From NCBI RefSeq assembly GCF_003075435.1, contig NZ_QCZJ01000025.1:1-64000 (forward strand): a DNA stretch of 64,000 bases, written 5' to 3'. This stretch comes from Terrimonas sp. (GTDB lineage: Bacteria; Bacteroidota; Bacteroidia; Chitinophagales; Chitinophagaceae). This document shows positions 34,258 to 43,568 of the stretch, piece after piece. How positions within the stretch are numbered: the first letter of the stretch is position 1; each line of letters starts with the position of its first letter. The position numbers and the translations under genes were made by a program. The notes under the pieces are model-generated. The model had not been told where the DNA came from, did no database searches, and saw only the letters and a program-made list of their open reading frames with translations.

Positions 34258-34860
34258 ATGAAAAAAATAGTTCTGTTCTTATTGATTGCATTCATGGTAA
34301 ATACCAGTGTTTCTGCACAAAAATCGGTTTCCATTTTTAATGGTAAAGATTTAACCGGATGGACTGCTCATGGTACTGAAAAATGGTATGTAGAGAAAGG
34401 ATTATTGATTTGCGAAAGTGGCCCGGATAAAGCATATGGTTATCTTTCTACCGATAAAAGATATAAAAATTTTGATTTGACGCTGGAGTTTAAGCAAAGT
34501 GCAAATGGCAACAGCGGCGTATTTTTCCGTTCATCTATTGATGGTGTAAAGATCAGTGGCTGGCAGGCTGAAGTGGCGCCTCCGGGCAGCAATACCGGTG
34601 GCATTTATGAATCCTACGGCCGTGGCTGGTTAATTAAACCGGAAGCGGAAAAAGACAAATACCTGAAGTTTGGTGAATGGAATACTTATCGCATAAGAGT
34701 TGTAGGTGATGAAGTTACTACCTGGCTCAATGGGCATGAAATGATCACATTAAAAGATGAAAAAGTTGGTAAAGGCGAAGGTTTTATTGCTTTGCAGATC
34801 CATGATGGTGGCGGTATTAAAGTTGCCTGGCGAAATATTAAAATAAAAGAACTGCCTTAA
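34258..34860 (+). CDS. DUF1080 (3-keto-disaccharide hydrolase-like) secreted protein
   Basis: A 200-residue exported protein of the DUF1080 family, a concanavalin-like beta-sandwich; some members hydrolyse 3-keto-glycosides. A signal peptide ends in SVSAQ. The family pattern is SIFNGKDLTGWTAHGTEKWYVEKG, YGYLSTDKRYKNFDLTLEFK, NSGVFFRSS and a C-terminal GFIALQIHDGGGIKVAWRNIKIKEL. Three consecutive ATG codons (34252, 34255, 34258) are possible starts; the last gives the cleanest signal sequence. It stands between the E2 gene and the polysaccharide locus with no obvious operon partner. Confidence 0.88.
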   Translation: MKKIVLFLLIAFMVNTSVSAQKSVSIFNGKDLTGWTAHGTEKWYVEKGLLICESGPDKAYGYLSTDKRYKNFDLTLEFKQSANGNSGVFFRSSIDGVKISGWQAEVAPPGSNTGGIYESYGRGWLIKPEAEKDKYLKFGEWNTYRIRVVGDEVTTWLNGHEMITLKDEKVGKGEGFIALQIHDGGGIKVAWRNIKIKELP

Positions 34861-34877
34861 GGTGAATGGACAAAAAA

Positions 34878-34940
34878 GTTTGTTGTTTATAGTTTGTAGT
34901 TGATTAACCCGTAACCCTAAACCACAAACTACAAACACTC
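34878..34940. repeat. Nine-unit heptad array with inverted halves
   Basis: Nine 7-base units run without interruption from 34878 to 34940. Left-half units are of the type GTTTGTA and right-half units of the type AACTACA, the switch falling at a unit boundary at 34906. TTGTTTATAGTTTGTAGTT (34883-34901) pairs with 34920-34938 with a few mismatches. It lies exactly between the convergent DUF1080 and aminotransferase genes and touches the stop codon of the latter, so it may serve as a transcript end for both. Confidence 0.75.
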
Positions 34941-36076
34941 TAAGCAAACACCTTCTTAATTTCCCGCAATATCCTTTCTCTTTCCTCATCCTTTAAATTT
35001 GAGCCTGAAGGAAGACAGAGCCCATCTTTAAATAAAGCCTCAGAAGTGCCATCTCCATAAAAAGGAGCATCTTTAAAAATGGGTTGACAGTGCATGGGTT
35101 TCCATAAAGGTCTGCTTTCTATATTCACAGCATCTAAAGCCAGGCGCAGATCTTCACGGGTTTTAGCAGGATGATTAATCAATACTGTGGTTAACCACCT
35201 GTTGGAATAGCAGCCTTGAGGCTCTTCACAAAAGCTGATGCCTTCAATATTGGCGAGTGCTTTTTTATACCAGTCAAAATTCGCTCTGCGCTGCAGCACG
35301 CGGTCATTTAATACTTCCATCTGGCCTCTTCCTATACCAGCACATATATTGCTCATTCTGTAGTTATAGCCAATATGAGAATGCTGGTAATGCGGAGCCG
35401 CATCACGCGCCTGTGTTGAAAGGAATCTGGCTTTTTCTGCAAGCTTTGCATCATGTGCAACCAATGCGCCACCGCCGGAAGTGGTAATGATTTTATTTCC
35501 GTTAAATGATAATGCAGCTATAATACCGAATGTGCCGCAGTTTTGCCCGTTCAAATGACTTCCCAGGGCTTCCGCCGCATCTTCAATAACCGGTATTTCA
35601 TATTTGCCGGCTATGTTGCTGATCTCGGTCATTTTTGCCGGCATGCCATATAAATGTACAGGAATAATAGCCTTTGGTTTTTTGCCTTTGGAGATTCTGT
35701 CTTTAATTGCTATTTCCAACAATTCGGGTGACATATTCCAGGTCTCTTTTTCACTATCTACAAAAACGGGTGTAGCACCCTGGTAGGCGATTGGGTTAGC
35801 AGATGCCGAGAAGGTCATGCTCTGGCAAATCACTTCATCGCCTGCTTTTACATCCAGTAATATTAAAGCAAGATGAAGCGCTGCCGTACCGGAACTTAAA
35901 GCGGCAACGTGAATGCTGTTTTCATTTCCGGGATGGAGAAATGACGCAATGTCCTTTTCTAATCCATTTACATTTGGTCCGAGTGGCGCTACCCAATTCT
36001 CGTCAAATGCCTGTGTAACAAATTTTCTTTCAGAGCCACCCATATGGGGTGAAGAGAGCCATATTTTTTGGAGCAT
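34940..36076 (-). CDS. DegT/DnrJ/EryC1-family sugar aminotransferase (PglE-like)
   Basis: A 378-residue PLP enzyme that transfers an amino group to a nucleotide-linked 4-keto sugar. It begins IWLSSPHMGGSERKFVTQAF, with the family's EDAAEALGS motif (the Asp contacts the PLP pyridine). The PLP Lys is in SFNGNKIITTSGGG. It is the last gene of the minus-strand capsule arm, next to a PglD-like acetyltransferase and a PglC-like sugar transferase. That trio normally makes and uses a 2,4-diacetamido sugar such as di-N-acetylbacillosamine. The 4,6-dehydratase needed first is not in this window. Confidence 0.9.
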   Translation of the reverse strand: MLQKIWLSSPHMGGSERKFVTQAFDENWVAPLGPNVNGLEKDIASFLHPGNENSIHVAALSSGTAALHLALILLDVKAGDEVICQSMTFSASANPIAYQGATPVFVDSEKETWNMSPELLEIAIKDRISKGKKPKAIIPVHLYGMPAKMTEISNIAGKYEIPVIEDAAEALGSHLNGQNCGTFGIIAALSFNGNKIITTSGGGALVAHDAKLAEKARFLSTQARDAAPHYQHSHIGYNYRMSNICAGIGRGQMEVLNDRVLQRRANFDWYKKALANIEGISFCEEPQGCYSNRWLTTVLINHPAKTREDLRLALDAVNIESRPLWKPMHCQPIFKDAPFYGDGTSEALFKDGLCLPSGSNLKDEERERILREIKKVFA

Positions 36077-36118
36077 AGTGCCGCAAATTTACATACTAAT
36101 AGCAGCCATTGCAAATGC

Positions 36119-36754
36119 CTAAGAGTGATATTTGATAATTCTGGACGGAATACCAACTGCTGTAATACTGGCGGGTAGATTTCTTATAACCATAGACATT
36201 CCACCCACTACAGTATTTTTTCCAATACGTATGGATTGTTTAGTAGCAGCATTTATACCCATTGACACACATTCTTCAATATATGTGAAGCCGCCTAATG
36301 ATACGCCGGGGGCAAGTGTTGAATATTGTGCTATCGTGCAATCATGCCCTATAGCACAATTCATGTTTATGGTTGTAAAATCTTCTAAAACAGCATTGTA
36401 ATTAACCGATACGCCAGGATAAATAATTACTCCTTTACCTATAGTTACGTTATTTGATATCCAGTTGTTTGGTGCAATTAAAGATGGGTACTCAATATTG
36501 TTGATTCTTATTTTTTGGATAATTTCTTTTTTGGTAATGGGATTTGCAATGCTTACCACGCAGCCAATAGTTTCAGTTTCGTTATTAATGAGATGAATGC
36601 CCCCTATTACGGGGTATCCCGCTACAATTGTGCCCCATTTTTTTTCGTCGTCATCCAAAAACCCTGTTATTTCAAATCCTTTAACTTCAAAACAGTTAAA
36701 GTTGTATGCTATAAATTTGCCTACATTGCCACAGCCAATTATAAAAAGTTTCAT
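36119..36754 (-). CDS. PglD/NeuD-type sugar O/N-acetyltransferase
   Basis: A 211-residue acetyltransferase. The N-terminal domain (about 1-80) starts KLFIIGCGNVGKFIAYN, a Rossmann-like nucleotide-sugar binding fold. The C-terminal part is a left-handed beta-helix of hexapeptide repeats (VTIGKGVIIYPGVSVN, CAIGHDCTIAQYSTLAPG, RIGKNTVVGGMSMVIRN). The His in GHDC matches the catalytic base of PglD. It would acetylate the 4-amino sugar made by the adjacent aminotransferase, using acetyl-CoA. The ATG at 36754 is chosen over an in-frame TTG at 36763. Confidence 0.87.
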   Translation of the reverse strand: MKLFIIGCGNVGKFIAYNFNCFEVKGFEITGFLDDDEKKWGTIVAGYPVIGGIHLINNETETIGCVVSIANPITKKEIIQKIRINNIEYPSLIAPNNWISNNVTIGKGVIIYPGVSVNYNAVLEDFTTINMNCAIGHDCTIAQYSTLAPGVSLGGFTYIEECVSMGINAATKQSIRIGKNTVVGGMSMVIRNLPASITAVGIPSRIIKYHS

Positions 36755-36794
36755 TTGAGGCAATTTAAGAATTTAATATTCAATAGAATTAATT

Positions 36795-37400
36795 TCATAC
36801 GGTGCCTGTAAAAGGATGCATAGTTACGTTTTCATCAGCATTTATCCCTTCCTTTTTGAAAACCTTGATAAAGGTCAGCCATAAGATTTTTATATCCAGC
36901 ATAAATGAGCAATTGTTAACATACCAAATATCATACTCGAATTTTTGTTCCCATGAAATGGCATTTCTGCCATTTACCTGTGCCCAACCTGTAATACCGG
37001 GTTTTACCTCATGCCTCCTTTTTTGAGTAGGGCTGTATAATGGAAGATATTCAACAAGCAGGGGCCTTGGCCCCACCAGGCTCATATCTCCTTTTATCAC
37101 GTTTAAAAGTTGTGGTATTTCATCAAGAGAGGTGTTCCTGATAAAACCACCTATCTTGGTAATACGCAAATTATTCGGAAGTAATTTTCCTGCACTATCT
37201 TTCTTGTCATTCATTGTTTTGAACTTGATTACACGAAAGATTCGTTCATTTTTACCAGGTCTTTGCTGAAAAAAGAATGGTTTTCCGTGATTAGCGAAAG
37301 ATAAGAGTATTGTAATTAGCAGAAAGATAGGAAAAACAATTAAAAAAATTGTCAATGCAATTAAAAAATCTAAAAGGGGTTTGAAAAAATGCCTGTACAT
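36795..37400 (-). CDS. Initiating sugar-phosphate transferase (PglC-like)
   Basis: A 201-residue membrane enzyme that transfers a sugar phosphate from a nucleotide sugar to undecaprenyl phosphate, starting repeat-unit assembly. It is the short monotopic form: a single hydrophobic N-terminal segment (about 8-35), then FQQRPGKNERIFRVIKFKTM, TSLDEIPQLLNVIKGDMSLV, GPRPLLVEYLP and KPGITGWAQVNGRN, all signatures of the bacterial sugar transferase family. The Asp-Glu pair in LDEIP is catalytic in PglC. Downstream lie the acetyltransferase and aminotransferase genes that would make its substrate. Confidence 0.93.
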   Translation of the reverse strand: MYRHFFKPLLDFLIALTIFLIVFPIFLLITILLSFANHGKPFFFQQRPGKNERIFRVIKFKTMNDKKDSAGKLLPNNLRITKIGGFIRNTSLDEIPQLLNVIKGDMSLVGPRPLLVEYLPLYSPTQKRRHEVKPGITGWAQVNGRNAISWEQKFEYDIWYVNNCSFMLDIKILWLTFIKVFKKEGINADENVTMHPFTGTV

Positions 37401-37445
37401 ATTTTATATCATTGCTATTAAAATAGCAGCCTAAAGTTATTATAC

Positions 37446-38600
37446 TTATGCTGATTGATTTTTATATTCTTCTAAAATTTGTTCCCATATATATGCCTGG
37501 CTATAATGGGAAACAATAATATTTCTGCAAGCAGAGGCTATCCTGTGACGCGCATCCTTATTATCTATTAAATACCGCATGGCATCAGTAAGAGCATGTA
37601 CATCTTTTACAGGAACTATAATACCATTAACGTTATTTTCAATAATTTCATTACAGCCATTAATATTACTAACAATACTTGGAATGCCCATTGCTCCTGC
37701 CTGCAGCACTACGTTAGGAAAGCCTTCCCTGTAACTGGGAAAAACAAAAATATCCGAAACTGCCAGGAAGGGTCTTACGTCTGCCTGGACTCCTGCAGCA
37801 TAAATTTGAGGGTGCGATGTTATAATCTGTTCCGTCTCTTTATCCAAAGGATCGATTGCTCTTTCCGCGCTACCTACCAGTACCAGCTTAATATTCCTGT
37901 ATTTTTCCGCATTTATGGCGAACGATTTAATTAACTCTTTTATTCCCTTATCTTTTACAATACGACCTATAAAACAGAATGTAATATCTGCATCCTTTAG
38001 TCCTATTTTTTCTTTTAACTCCTGTTTTGTTGTTTCGCTGATATTAGCCGGATCAAAATAGTTACTGTCAATTCCATTAGAACTGCCATTGCCTATTACT
38101 TTCAGTTTACTCTCTTTGCATAACCCGTTCTGAACAATTATTTCTTTTAGCTTAAAAGAATTAGGATAAATTCCCGTAGCACATCTATAGGTTATTTTTT
38201 CAACAGTATTAAGAAGCGTTCTCTTAAACCCCTTAGTTTCGAGTAGTGGTAGCCCTGCTACTGTATGCATTCGAACTGGTATACCGCAAATTTTTGCAGC
38301 AAGCATTCCCAATGTTCCTGCTTTAGGAGTATGGGTATGTACTATCAATGGACGTTCTTTCCTTATTAATTTTATTAATTGAAATAATGATTTTAAGTCC
38401 TGGAATGGAGATAAAGTGCGTGTCATATATATGGCATGTGTAAAAACACCTTCTCTCTTCTTCACTTCTTCCAGCCGTTCTCCCGGGCTAGAAACAGCAT
38501 GAACTTCATAGTATTGATTCATATACTTAAGCTGGTTCTTCAGTAATGAATTTAATGAAGCTGGAATTGTTGTTATTCTGACTAACTTGGGTCTCAACAT
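37446..38600 (-). CDS. Glycosyltransferase family 4
   Basis: A 384-residue GT-B glycosyltransferase, probably adding a sugar to the lipid-linked repeat unit at the inner face of the membrane. The N-terminal domain has IVHTHTPKAGTLGMLAAKICG and VRMHTVAGLPLLETKG, as in PglA- and WbpH-like enzymes that use a bacillosamine-type acceptor. The C-terminal domain has FCFIGRIVKDKGIKELIKSF and the EX7E motif in FPSYREGFPNVVLQAGAMGIP. It lies 45 bases upstream of the sugar transferase on the same strand. Donor and linkage are unknown. Confidence 0.9.
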   Translation of the reverse strand: MLRPKLVRITTIPASLNSLLKNQLKYMNQYYEVHAVSSPGERLEEVKKREGVFTHAIYMTRTLSPFQDLKSLFQLIKLIRKERPLIVHTHTPKAGTLGMLAAKICGIPVRMHTVAGLPLLETKGFKRTLLNTVEKITYRCATGIYPNSFKLKEIIVQNGLCKESKLKVIGNGSSNGIDSNYFDPANISETTKQELKEKIGLKDADITFCFIGRIVKDKGIKELIKSFAINAEKYRNIKLVLVGSAERAIDPLDKETEQIITSHPQIYAAGVQADVRPFLAVSDIFVFPSYREGFPNVVLQAGAMGIPSIVSNINGCNEIIENNVNGIIVPVKDVHALTDAMRYLIDNKDARHRIASACRNIIVSHYSQAYIWEQILEEYKNQSA

Positions 38601-38659
38601 ACACGTATTAAAGTCTGTATCTATAAGTCTTGAAAATTAATTTAAAGGTTTATGATTCG

Positions 38660-40564
38660 TCATTCGATATTGTATTTATGAGAATACCACATCTGGAAAC
38701 AAAAGTATGACCATACTTTAAAAGTGTTGTCTACCTTTTGTGAAATATGACCATCTACGAGTTTCTTTATGTAATCATGATTAAAAATACCCTGCGCCTG
38801 CACAAAATCCCGGTCAGTATACTTAAGCAGCTCACTTCTCAAAGAATCTCTAAGCCAGTTGCCAACAGGCACTCCAAAGCCATGTTTCTTTAAATTAAGA
38901 AATTCATCCGGAAAATATTTGCTAAACGCGTCTTTAAGAATTTTTTTCTTGTTTCTTTTGTTCAAAAGAAATTTTTCCGGAAGACTGCTGGCATAATTCC
39001 AGATAACAGGATTTAAAAAAGGCGCTCTGCATTCCAGCGAGGCGAGCATGCTGGCCCTGTCTACTTTTGTAAGCATATCTCCCTCCAGGCTTACCATCCT
39101 GTCTATATTCCTCATCTCGGTAATATTATCAGGCCCATCAAAACCGCTTTTTTCTTTATAATAAGAAAATACATCGCTGCACAACCATCCGTTTAATAAT
39201 AATGGCTCAATGGTTTTTCCCGGAAATCCCATTGAAATAATATTCCAGTAATATGTTTTGTCGTATTCAACAGCATTTATGAATTTCCTGATCTTAAATT
39301 TTAGTCCCCGGTTATCGTTCCTGGTAGCAAATAAGCCATCGGCTATTTTAAGCAGGCCTTTGTTTACAAATTCAGGAACAACAGAGGTGTATTTCCGGTT
39401 AAACTCCGCCATATAGTATTTATTATACCCGGCAAAAACCTCATCTCCGCCATCGCCCGTTAATACTACCTTAACGGTGCTTTTAGCCTTGCTGGCAACA
39501 AGATATGAAGGCAGAGCTGATGAATCTGCAAAAGGCTCATCAAAATTAAGTACCACATTGTTTACCTGGTCAAATAAATCATCCTGGTCAATGATAAACT
39601 CATGATGGTTACTGTTAATAAGTTTAGCCACAGTTCTTGCTTTGGGGGATTCATCAAAAGCTTTTTCTTTAAATCCGATAGAAAATGTATCAATAGGCTT
39701 TGATGAAGATTTTGAAAGACATAAAGACACAATGGAGGAATCAACTCCTCCTGATAAAAAAGTTCCGACAGGAACATCGGAAACTGATCTTGACCTTACA
39801 CTTTCAAACACCATAGCTTCAATTTGCTTAACAGCATCACCATAAGTTACATTTACGCCAGGTGGGTAATGTTCACAGAGGTCGTATCTTGCCATAAGCA
39901 GTTCATTGGCTTTTAAATCATATTCCAGGTAGTTACCCGGTTCCAGTTTATAAATATCATCGTAAATAGTATATGGCGCAGGTATGTAGGTAAGCCTGAA
40001 AAATAAATTCAGACCTGTTATTGATATGGGATGTTTATAACCACTTATGTGTTGAATAGCTTTTAGCTCAGATGACCAAATTAACTGTTCAGTATTATTT
40101 GAATAATACAGGGGCTTTTCTCCAAATTTATCTCTTACAATATATATCTTCTGCTTCAACATATCGTAAATGCTGAAAGCAAACATACCATCAAGCTTAT
40201 TAAAAGCTTCAATGCCGTACTGATCATACAGGTGAAGTACTACTTCTGTATCAGAGGTTGTAGAAAAATGGGGATTGAAATTTTTGATCAGCTCTTTTTT
40301 CAGCGTTTGGTAATTGTATATTTCCCCATTAAAAACAATTACTTTTTTACGATCCCGGGAAAATATAGGTTGTTTCCCTGTTGAAAGATCAATGATAGAC
40401 AGCCTGCGCATTCCCATTCCAATAGTCTTCCCCCCGGCAATATCAGAAAAACTTCCATCATCATCCGGACCACGGTGAATAATACAGTTGTTCATGTGTG
40501 AAATCTCTGTCTTCACTTTCTCAAGTGCTTCAACTTTTTTAACTATGCCGTTTATACCACACAT
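38660..40564 (-). CDS. asnB: Asparagine synthase (glutamine-hydrolysing)
   Basis: A 634-residue amidotransferase. Cys2 (MCGINGIV) is the glutaminase nucleophile, and the N-terminal Ntn domain runs to about residue 220. The synthetase domain carries the PP-loop FLSGGVDSSIVS and later LTGDGGDEVFAGY. In polysaccharide loci such enzymes often amidate a uronic acid or sugar-linked carboxylate rather than make free asparagine; its place at the head of the minus capsule arm favours that role (inference). The promoter box is at 40594-40602. Length and motifs are complete. Confidence 0.93.
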   Translation of the reverse strand: MCGINGIVKKVEALEKVKTEISHMNNCIIHRGPDDDGSFSDIAGGKTIGMGMRRLSIIDLSTGKQPIFSRDRKKVIVFNGEIYNYQTLKKELIKNFNPHFSTTSDTEVVLHLYDQYGIEAFNKLDGMFAFSIYDMLKQKIYIVRDKFGEKPLYYSNNTEQLIWSSELKAIQHISGYKHPISITGLNLFFRLTYIPAPYTIYDDIYKLEPGNYLEYDLKANELLMARYDLCEHYPPGVNVTYGDAVKQIEAMVFESVRSRSVSDVPVGTFLSGGVDSSIVSLCLSKSSSKPIDTFSIGFKEKAFDESPKARTVAKLINSNHHEFIIDQDDLFDQVNNVVLNFDEPFADSSALPSYLVASKAKSTVKVVLTGDGGDEVFAGYNKYYMAEFNRKYTSVVPEFVNKGLLKIADGLFATRNDNRGLKFKIRKFINAVEYDKTYYWNIISMGFPGKTIEPLLLNGWLCSDVFSYYKEKSGFDGPDNITEMRNIDRMVSLEGDMLTKVDRASMLASLECRAPFLNPVIWNYASSLPEKFLLNKRNKKKILKDAFSKYFPDEFLNLKKHGFGVPVGNWLRDSLRSELLKYTDRDFVQAQGIFNHDYIKKLVDGHISQKVDNTFKVWSYFCFQMWYSHKYNIE

Positions 40565-40593
40565 GCATTTATAATTTTTCCGGTTTCAAGGTT

Positions 40594-40602
40594 GCAAATA
40601 TA
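40594..40602 (-). promoter_or_regulatory. Putative -7 box of the minus-strand capsule arm
   Basis: Read on the minus strand this is TATATTTGC, a perfect TAnnTTTGc, 30 bases upstream of the asnB ATG. It would drive asnB and the four genes behind it. Confidence 0.55.
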
Positions 40603-40714
40603 TCTTCTAAAAACTGATATGAAAATTGTTATAATATTATATCAGATAATTGGTTAACTTATTAACGTACAACAATTTCTTGTTGATATACTTCATTATC
40701 AAAAAGATAATTTT

Positions 40715-40723
40715 ATCTTTGCA
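40715..40723 (+). promoter_or_regulatory. Putative -7 box of the plus-strand capsule arm
   Basis: TATCTTTGC is a perfect TAnnTTTGc in the divergent gap. The first gene start is 275 bases further on, which implies an unusually long leader. Confidence 0.5.
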
Positions 40724-40998
40724 AACCTAACGGGCACATGTAAAAAAAGCAGTTTTCTTGTTTATGATAAGAAAATACTTTAAGAAAAAAGTACAAATCA
40801 AGCGTTTTCCTTCCAAATCCTAATATCAATTATTTAACATTTTGCAACGGTATAAAACGATGCAGATCAATTGCTGCACTGCTGGTATCCGGTAAGGCAA
40901 AGCTGTATAATTATTTTAATTATAGGATAATCTGTATATTAAATAATAAAATGCAAATTGGTTTGTTGTAATACTAAGTATAAAATTGAAATAAAACA
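40724..40998 (+). promoter_or_regulatory. Long AT-rich leader of the flippase operon
   Basis: This is most of the 434-base gap between asnB and the flippase gene and contains no reading frame that I trust. It holds small inverted repeats: TTTTCTT around 40752 with AAGAAAA around 40769, and TAATTATTTTAATTATA near 40910. Long leaders in Bacteroidota capsule loci can host antitermination control, but no UpxY/NusG-like gene is seen in this window. No riboswitch was recognised. Confidence 0.35.
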
Positions 40999-42312
40999 TT
41001 GGCACGTTCATTTGCAAAGGATCTGATTTCTGTTTTAACAAGCAAAGGCATCGTTATAATCTTAGGATTTGGCACTGCTATGCTAACGGCAAGGTTTCTT
41101 GGTCCTGAGGGCAACGGAATAATTGCGGCTTTGATGGTATATCCTAGCCTGTTTATGTCTATCGGATCCTTAGGAATACAGCAGTCTACTACCTATTTTG
41201 TCGGACAAAATAAATACAGCACTAATGAGATTTACGGGTCTGTACTGGCTATATGGATGTTTACCAATTTGTTCAGTATGCTTATTTGCTTCCTGTTAAT
41301 TTACTTTTTTACTCACCAGAGTTACCCGCTGATTTATGTATTGCTTGCCATTATCGGAATTCCTTTCACATTATATACCAACTACAGCTCAGGCATATTT
41401 CTTGGACAGCAAAGGATAAAAGAGTTTAACAGGATCAACTGGATACCTGTTGCTATTAATTTTTTGGCAACCCTGGTACTGGTTGTTATGCTAAAACTTG
41501 GGGTTACGGGGTCAATGATAGGAACCTTTTCAGGTGCGTTGATTATGTCCGTTGTTGTTTTCACACAGATGTCGAAATTTGTTGCTTTTAAACCGATCTT
41601 CAACCGCGGCATCATAAAAAAGATGCTCAGTCTTGGTATTACCTATGCAATTGCTTTAATGGTAGCTAACATTAACTATTACGGAGATGTTGTGGTGTTG
41701 GAAAGATTGTCTTCTGCTACCGAAATAGGGTTATATAGTAAAGGTGTGTTCATTGCACAGTTTTTATGGGAAATTCCTATGCTGATGGGCTCACTGATAT
41801 TTTCACGTAGTGCTGCTGCAACTGACCGTATGGATTTTTCCCTTAAGACCTGCAGGTTACTCAGGTTTGCCGGCGTTGTTATGCTGATTGCCTGTGCAGC
41901 GCTGTACCTTATGGCATCCTTGGTTATTTATTTTTTATATGGAAAAGAATTTGAGGGAAGCATAATGGTATTAAGGTTGCTGTTGCCGGGAGTGTTTGTA
42001 CTAACGATATTTAAAGTATTATACATGGACATGGCAGGCAGAGGTAAACCCTGGTTGTCAATGAAAGCAATGATACCGTCTGCCATCCTAAATATTATAT
42101 TGAATATTTTATGGGTACCCTCTTACGGCGCGAATGGTTCTGCTTTTGCTTCAACCGTGAGCTATATTTTCGCCGCTTTCCTTTTCTTATGGATATATTC
42201 AAAAGATACCGGCATAAGTATTAAAACTATTTTATCATTTACAAATGAGGATAAGGCTTTGTTCAAAATGTATGTTTCTAAAATAAAAAGGATACCCAAT
42301 GGCAGAGTATAA
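40999..42312 (+). CDS. Polysaccharide flippase (Wzx-like, MOP superfamily)
   Basis: A 437-residue membrane protein with about 12 hydrophobic helices, expected to flip lipid-linked repeat units across the inner membrane. It begins ARSFAKDLISVLTSKGIVII, then ARFLGPEGNGIIAALMVYP, GIQQSTTYFVG and GLYSKGVFIAQFLWEIPMLM, typical of oligosaccharide flippases. No ATG is found near the 5' end; a TTG at 40999 is the likely start. The downstream glycosyltransferase begins 14 bases before its stop. Confidence 0.88.
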   Translation: MARSFAKDLISVLTSKGIVIILGFGTAMLTARFLGPEGNGIIAALMVYPSLFMSIGSLGIQQSTTYFVGQNKYSTNEIYGSVLAIWMFTNLFSMLICFLLIYFFTHQSYPLIYVLLAIIGIPFTLYTNYSSGIFLGQQRIKEFNRINWIPVAINFLATLVLVVMLKLGVTGSMIGTFSGALIMSVVVFTQMSKFVAFKPIFNRGIIKKMLSLGITYAIALMVANINYYGDVVVLERLSSATEIGLYSKGVFIAQFLWEIPMLMGSLIFSRSAAATDRMDFSLKTCRLLRFAGVVMLIACAALYLMASLVIYFLYGKEFEGSIMVLRLLLPGVFVLTIFKVLYMDMAGRGKPWLSMKAMIPSAILNIILNILWVPSYGANGSAFASTVSYIFAAFLFLWIYSKDTGISIKTILSFTNEDKALFKMYVSKIKRIPNGRV

Positions 42313-43459
42313 ACTAAAGCTTGTAGCTATTTACTATGGAACACCTCAGAGCGGAGTGAATAAAAAGGTTATTTACCAGGTGCAGGGACTTGCTAAAAAT
42401 GGCATTAATGCGGAAGTATTGTTCCTTGGAAACCAGGGAGAAAAGGATGTGTTTGAACATGAGTTTATTAAATTCCTGCCAACCCAGTCACCACCATATA
42501 AATCATTTATCGATAAATTAAATGCAATCAGGTCTTTAAAGCAGAGTTATCAGAAAGTGCTGCTTGAAGGAGATGATAATGAGATAATTTATCTTCGAAA
42601 TTATGTTCCTGCGCGCTGGTTTTATAAGGCTTTGCAGAAAACTAAAAAGAAAGTAATACTTGAAATCCTGTCTAATAATTTCCAGGAAGCACTTTGGCGT
42701 AAAAGCTACTTCTATTATTTGAGTCTTTGTTTATATCACAGGGCTATCCTGAAAAATGTTAATCTTATTATTGGAGTTACCAGCGAGGTTATATACAAAC
42801 ATTTTAATCCCGAAAAATACGGGGTTTCCAAAATGGTAATTGGAAATGGAATTAAGGTAGAAGCTGTTCCTTTACGAAAAAAAACTACAGATACTGACAA
42901 TGCTGTATTTAATTTTACATGTGTTGCCGAACTGAGCCCTCCGCATGGTGTTGACCGGCTTTTGCGGGGCTTGCAAAATTATACAGGTAGAGACAATGTT
43001 ATATTGCATATAGTAGGCAGGGGAAGTGAGTTCCAGAATCTTAAAAACCTTGCAGAAGAGCTTGCACTTTCAAATGTGGTTTTCCATGGATTTCTTTCCG
43101 GTGAAAAATTAGATGATATATTGGAACAAACTGATTTGGCTATTGGTGCTTTGGCAATTCATAGAAGTAATATAATATATTCCTCGATTCTTAAGGCGCG
43201 TGAATATTGTGCAAGAGGAATTCCATTTGTTAATAGTGGCAAAGACGAGGAATTTCCAGAGAGCTTTCCATATGTGCATGCTATTGAATCAGCAGAAACT
43301 CCTGTTGAAATTGCTCCTTTGGTGGAATTTGTGAAGCGGGTTGTAGAAATACCAGGCTATAAACAAAATATGAGGACATATGCAACAGATGTTTTATCAT
43401 GGGATGTAAAAATGAATACATTGGCGCAGTTCATAAAAAAAGAATGGATATCTGAGTAA
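42299..43459 (+). CDS. Glycosyltransferase (GT-B fold)
   Basis: A 386-residue protein with GT-B features: an N-terminal half with LVAIYYGTPQSGVNKKVIYQ and IIYLRNYVPARWFYKALQK, and a C-terminal donor domain with FTCVAELSPPHGVDRLLRGL, LHIVGRGSEFQNLKNLAEEL and VVFHGFLSGEKLDDIL. The usual EX7E motif is weak (LKAREYCARGIPFVN), so the donor site is divergent. It overlaps the flippase gene and is thus coupled to it. The sugar it adds is unknown. Confidence 0.82.
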   Translation: MAEYKLKLVAIYYGTPQSGVNKKVIYQVQGLAKNGINAEVLFLGNQGEKDVFEHEFIKFLPTQSPPYKSFIDKLNAIRSLKQSYQKVLLEGDDNEIIYLRNYVPARWFYKALQKTKKKVILEILSNNFQEALWRKSYFYYLSLCLYHRAILKNVNLIIGVTSEVIYKHFNPEKYGVSKMVIGNGIKVEAVPLRKKTTDTDNAVFNFTCVAELSPPHGVDRLLRGLQNYTGRDNVILHIVGRGSEFQNLKNLAEELALSNVVFHGFLSGEKLDDILEQTDLAIGALAIHRSNIIYSSILKAREYCARGIPFVNSGKDEEFPESFPYVHAIESAETPVEIAPLVEFVKRVVEIPGYKQNMRTYATDVLSWDVKMNTLAQFIKKEWISE

Positions 43460-43568
43460 TAATGCGTGAATATTTATTTTGGTGAGTGTTTTTAAGATAA
43501 TTTTATTACTTAAACCATATAACTGTTGGATATATTGATTAAAGCTGCTAACATTATAATATTTAAAT

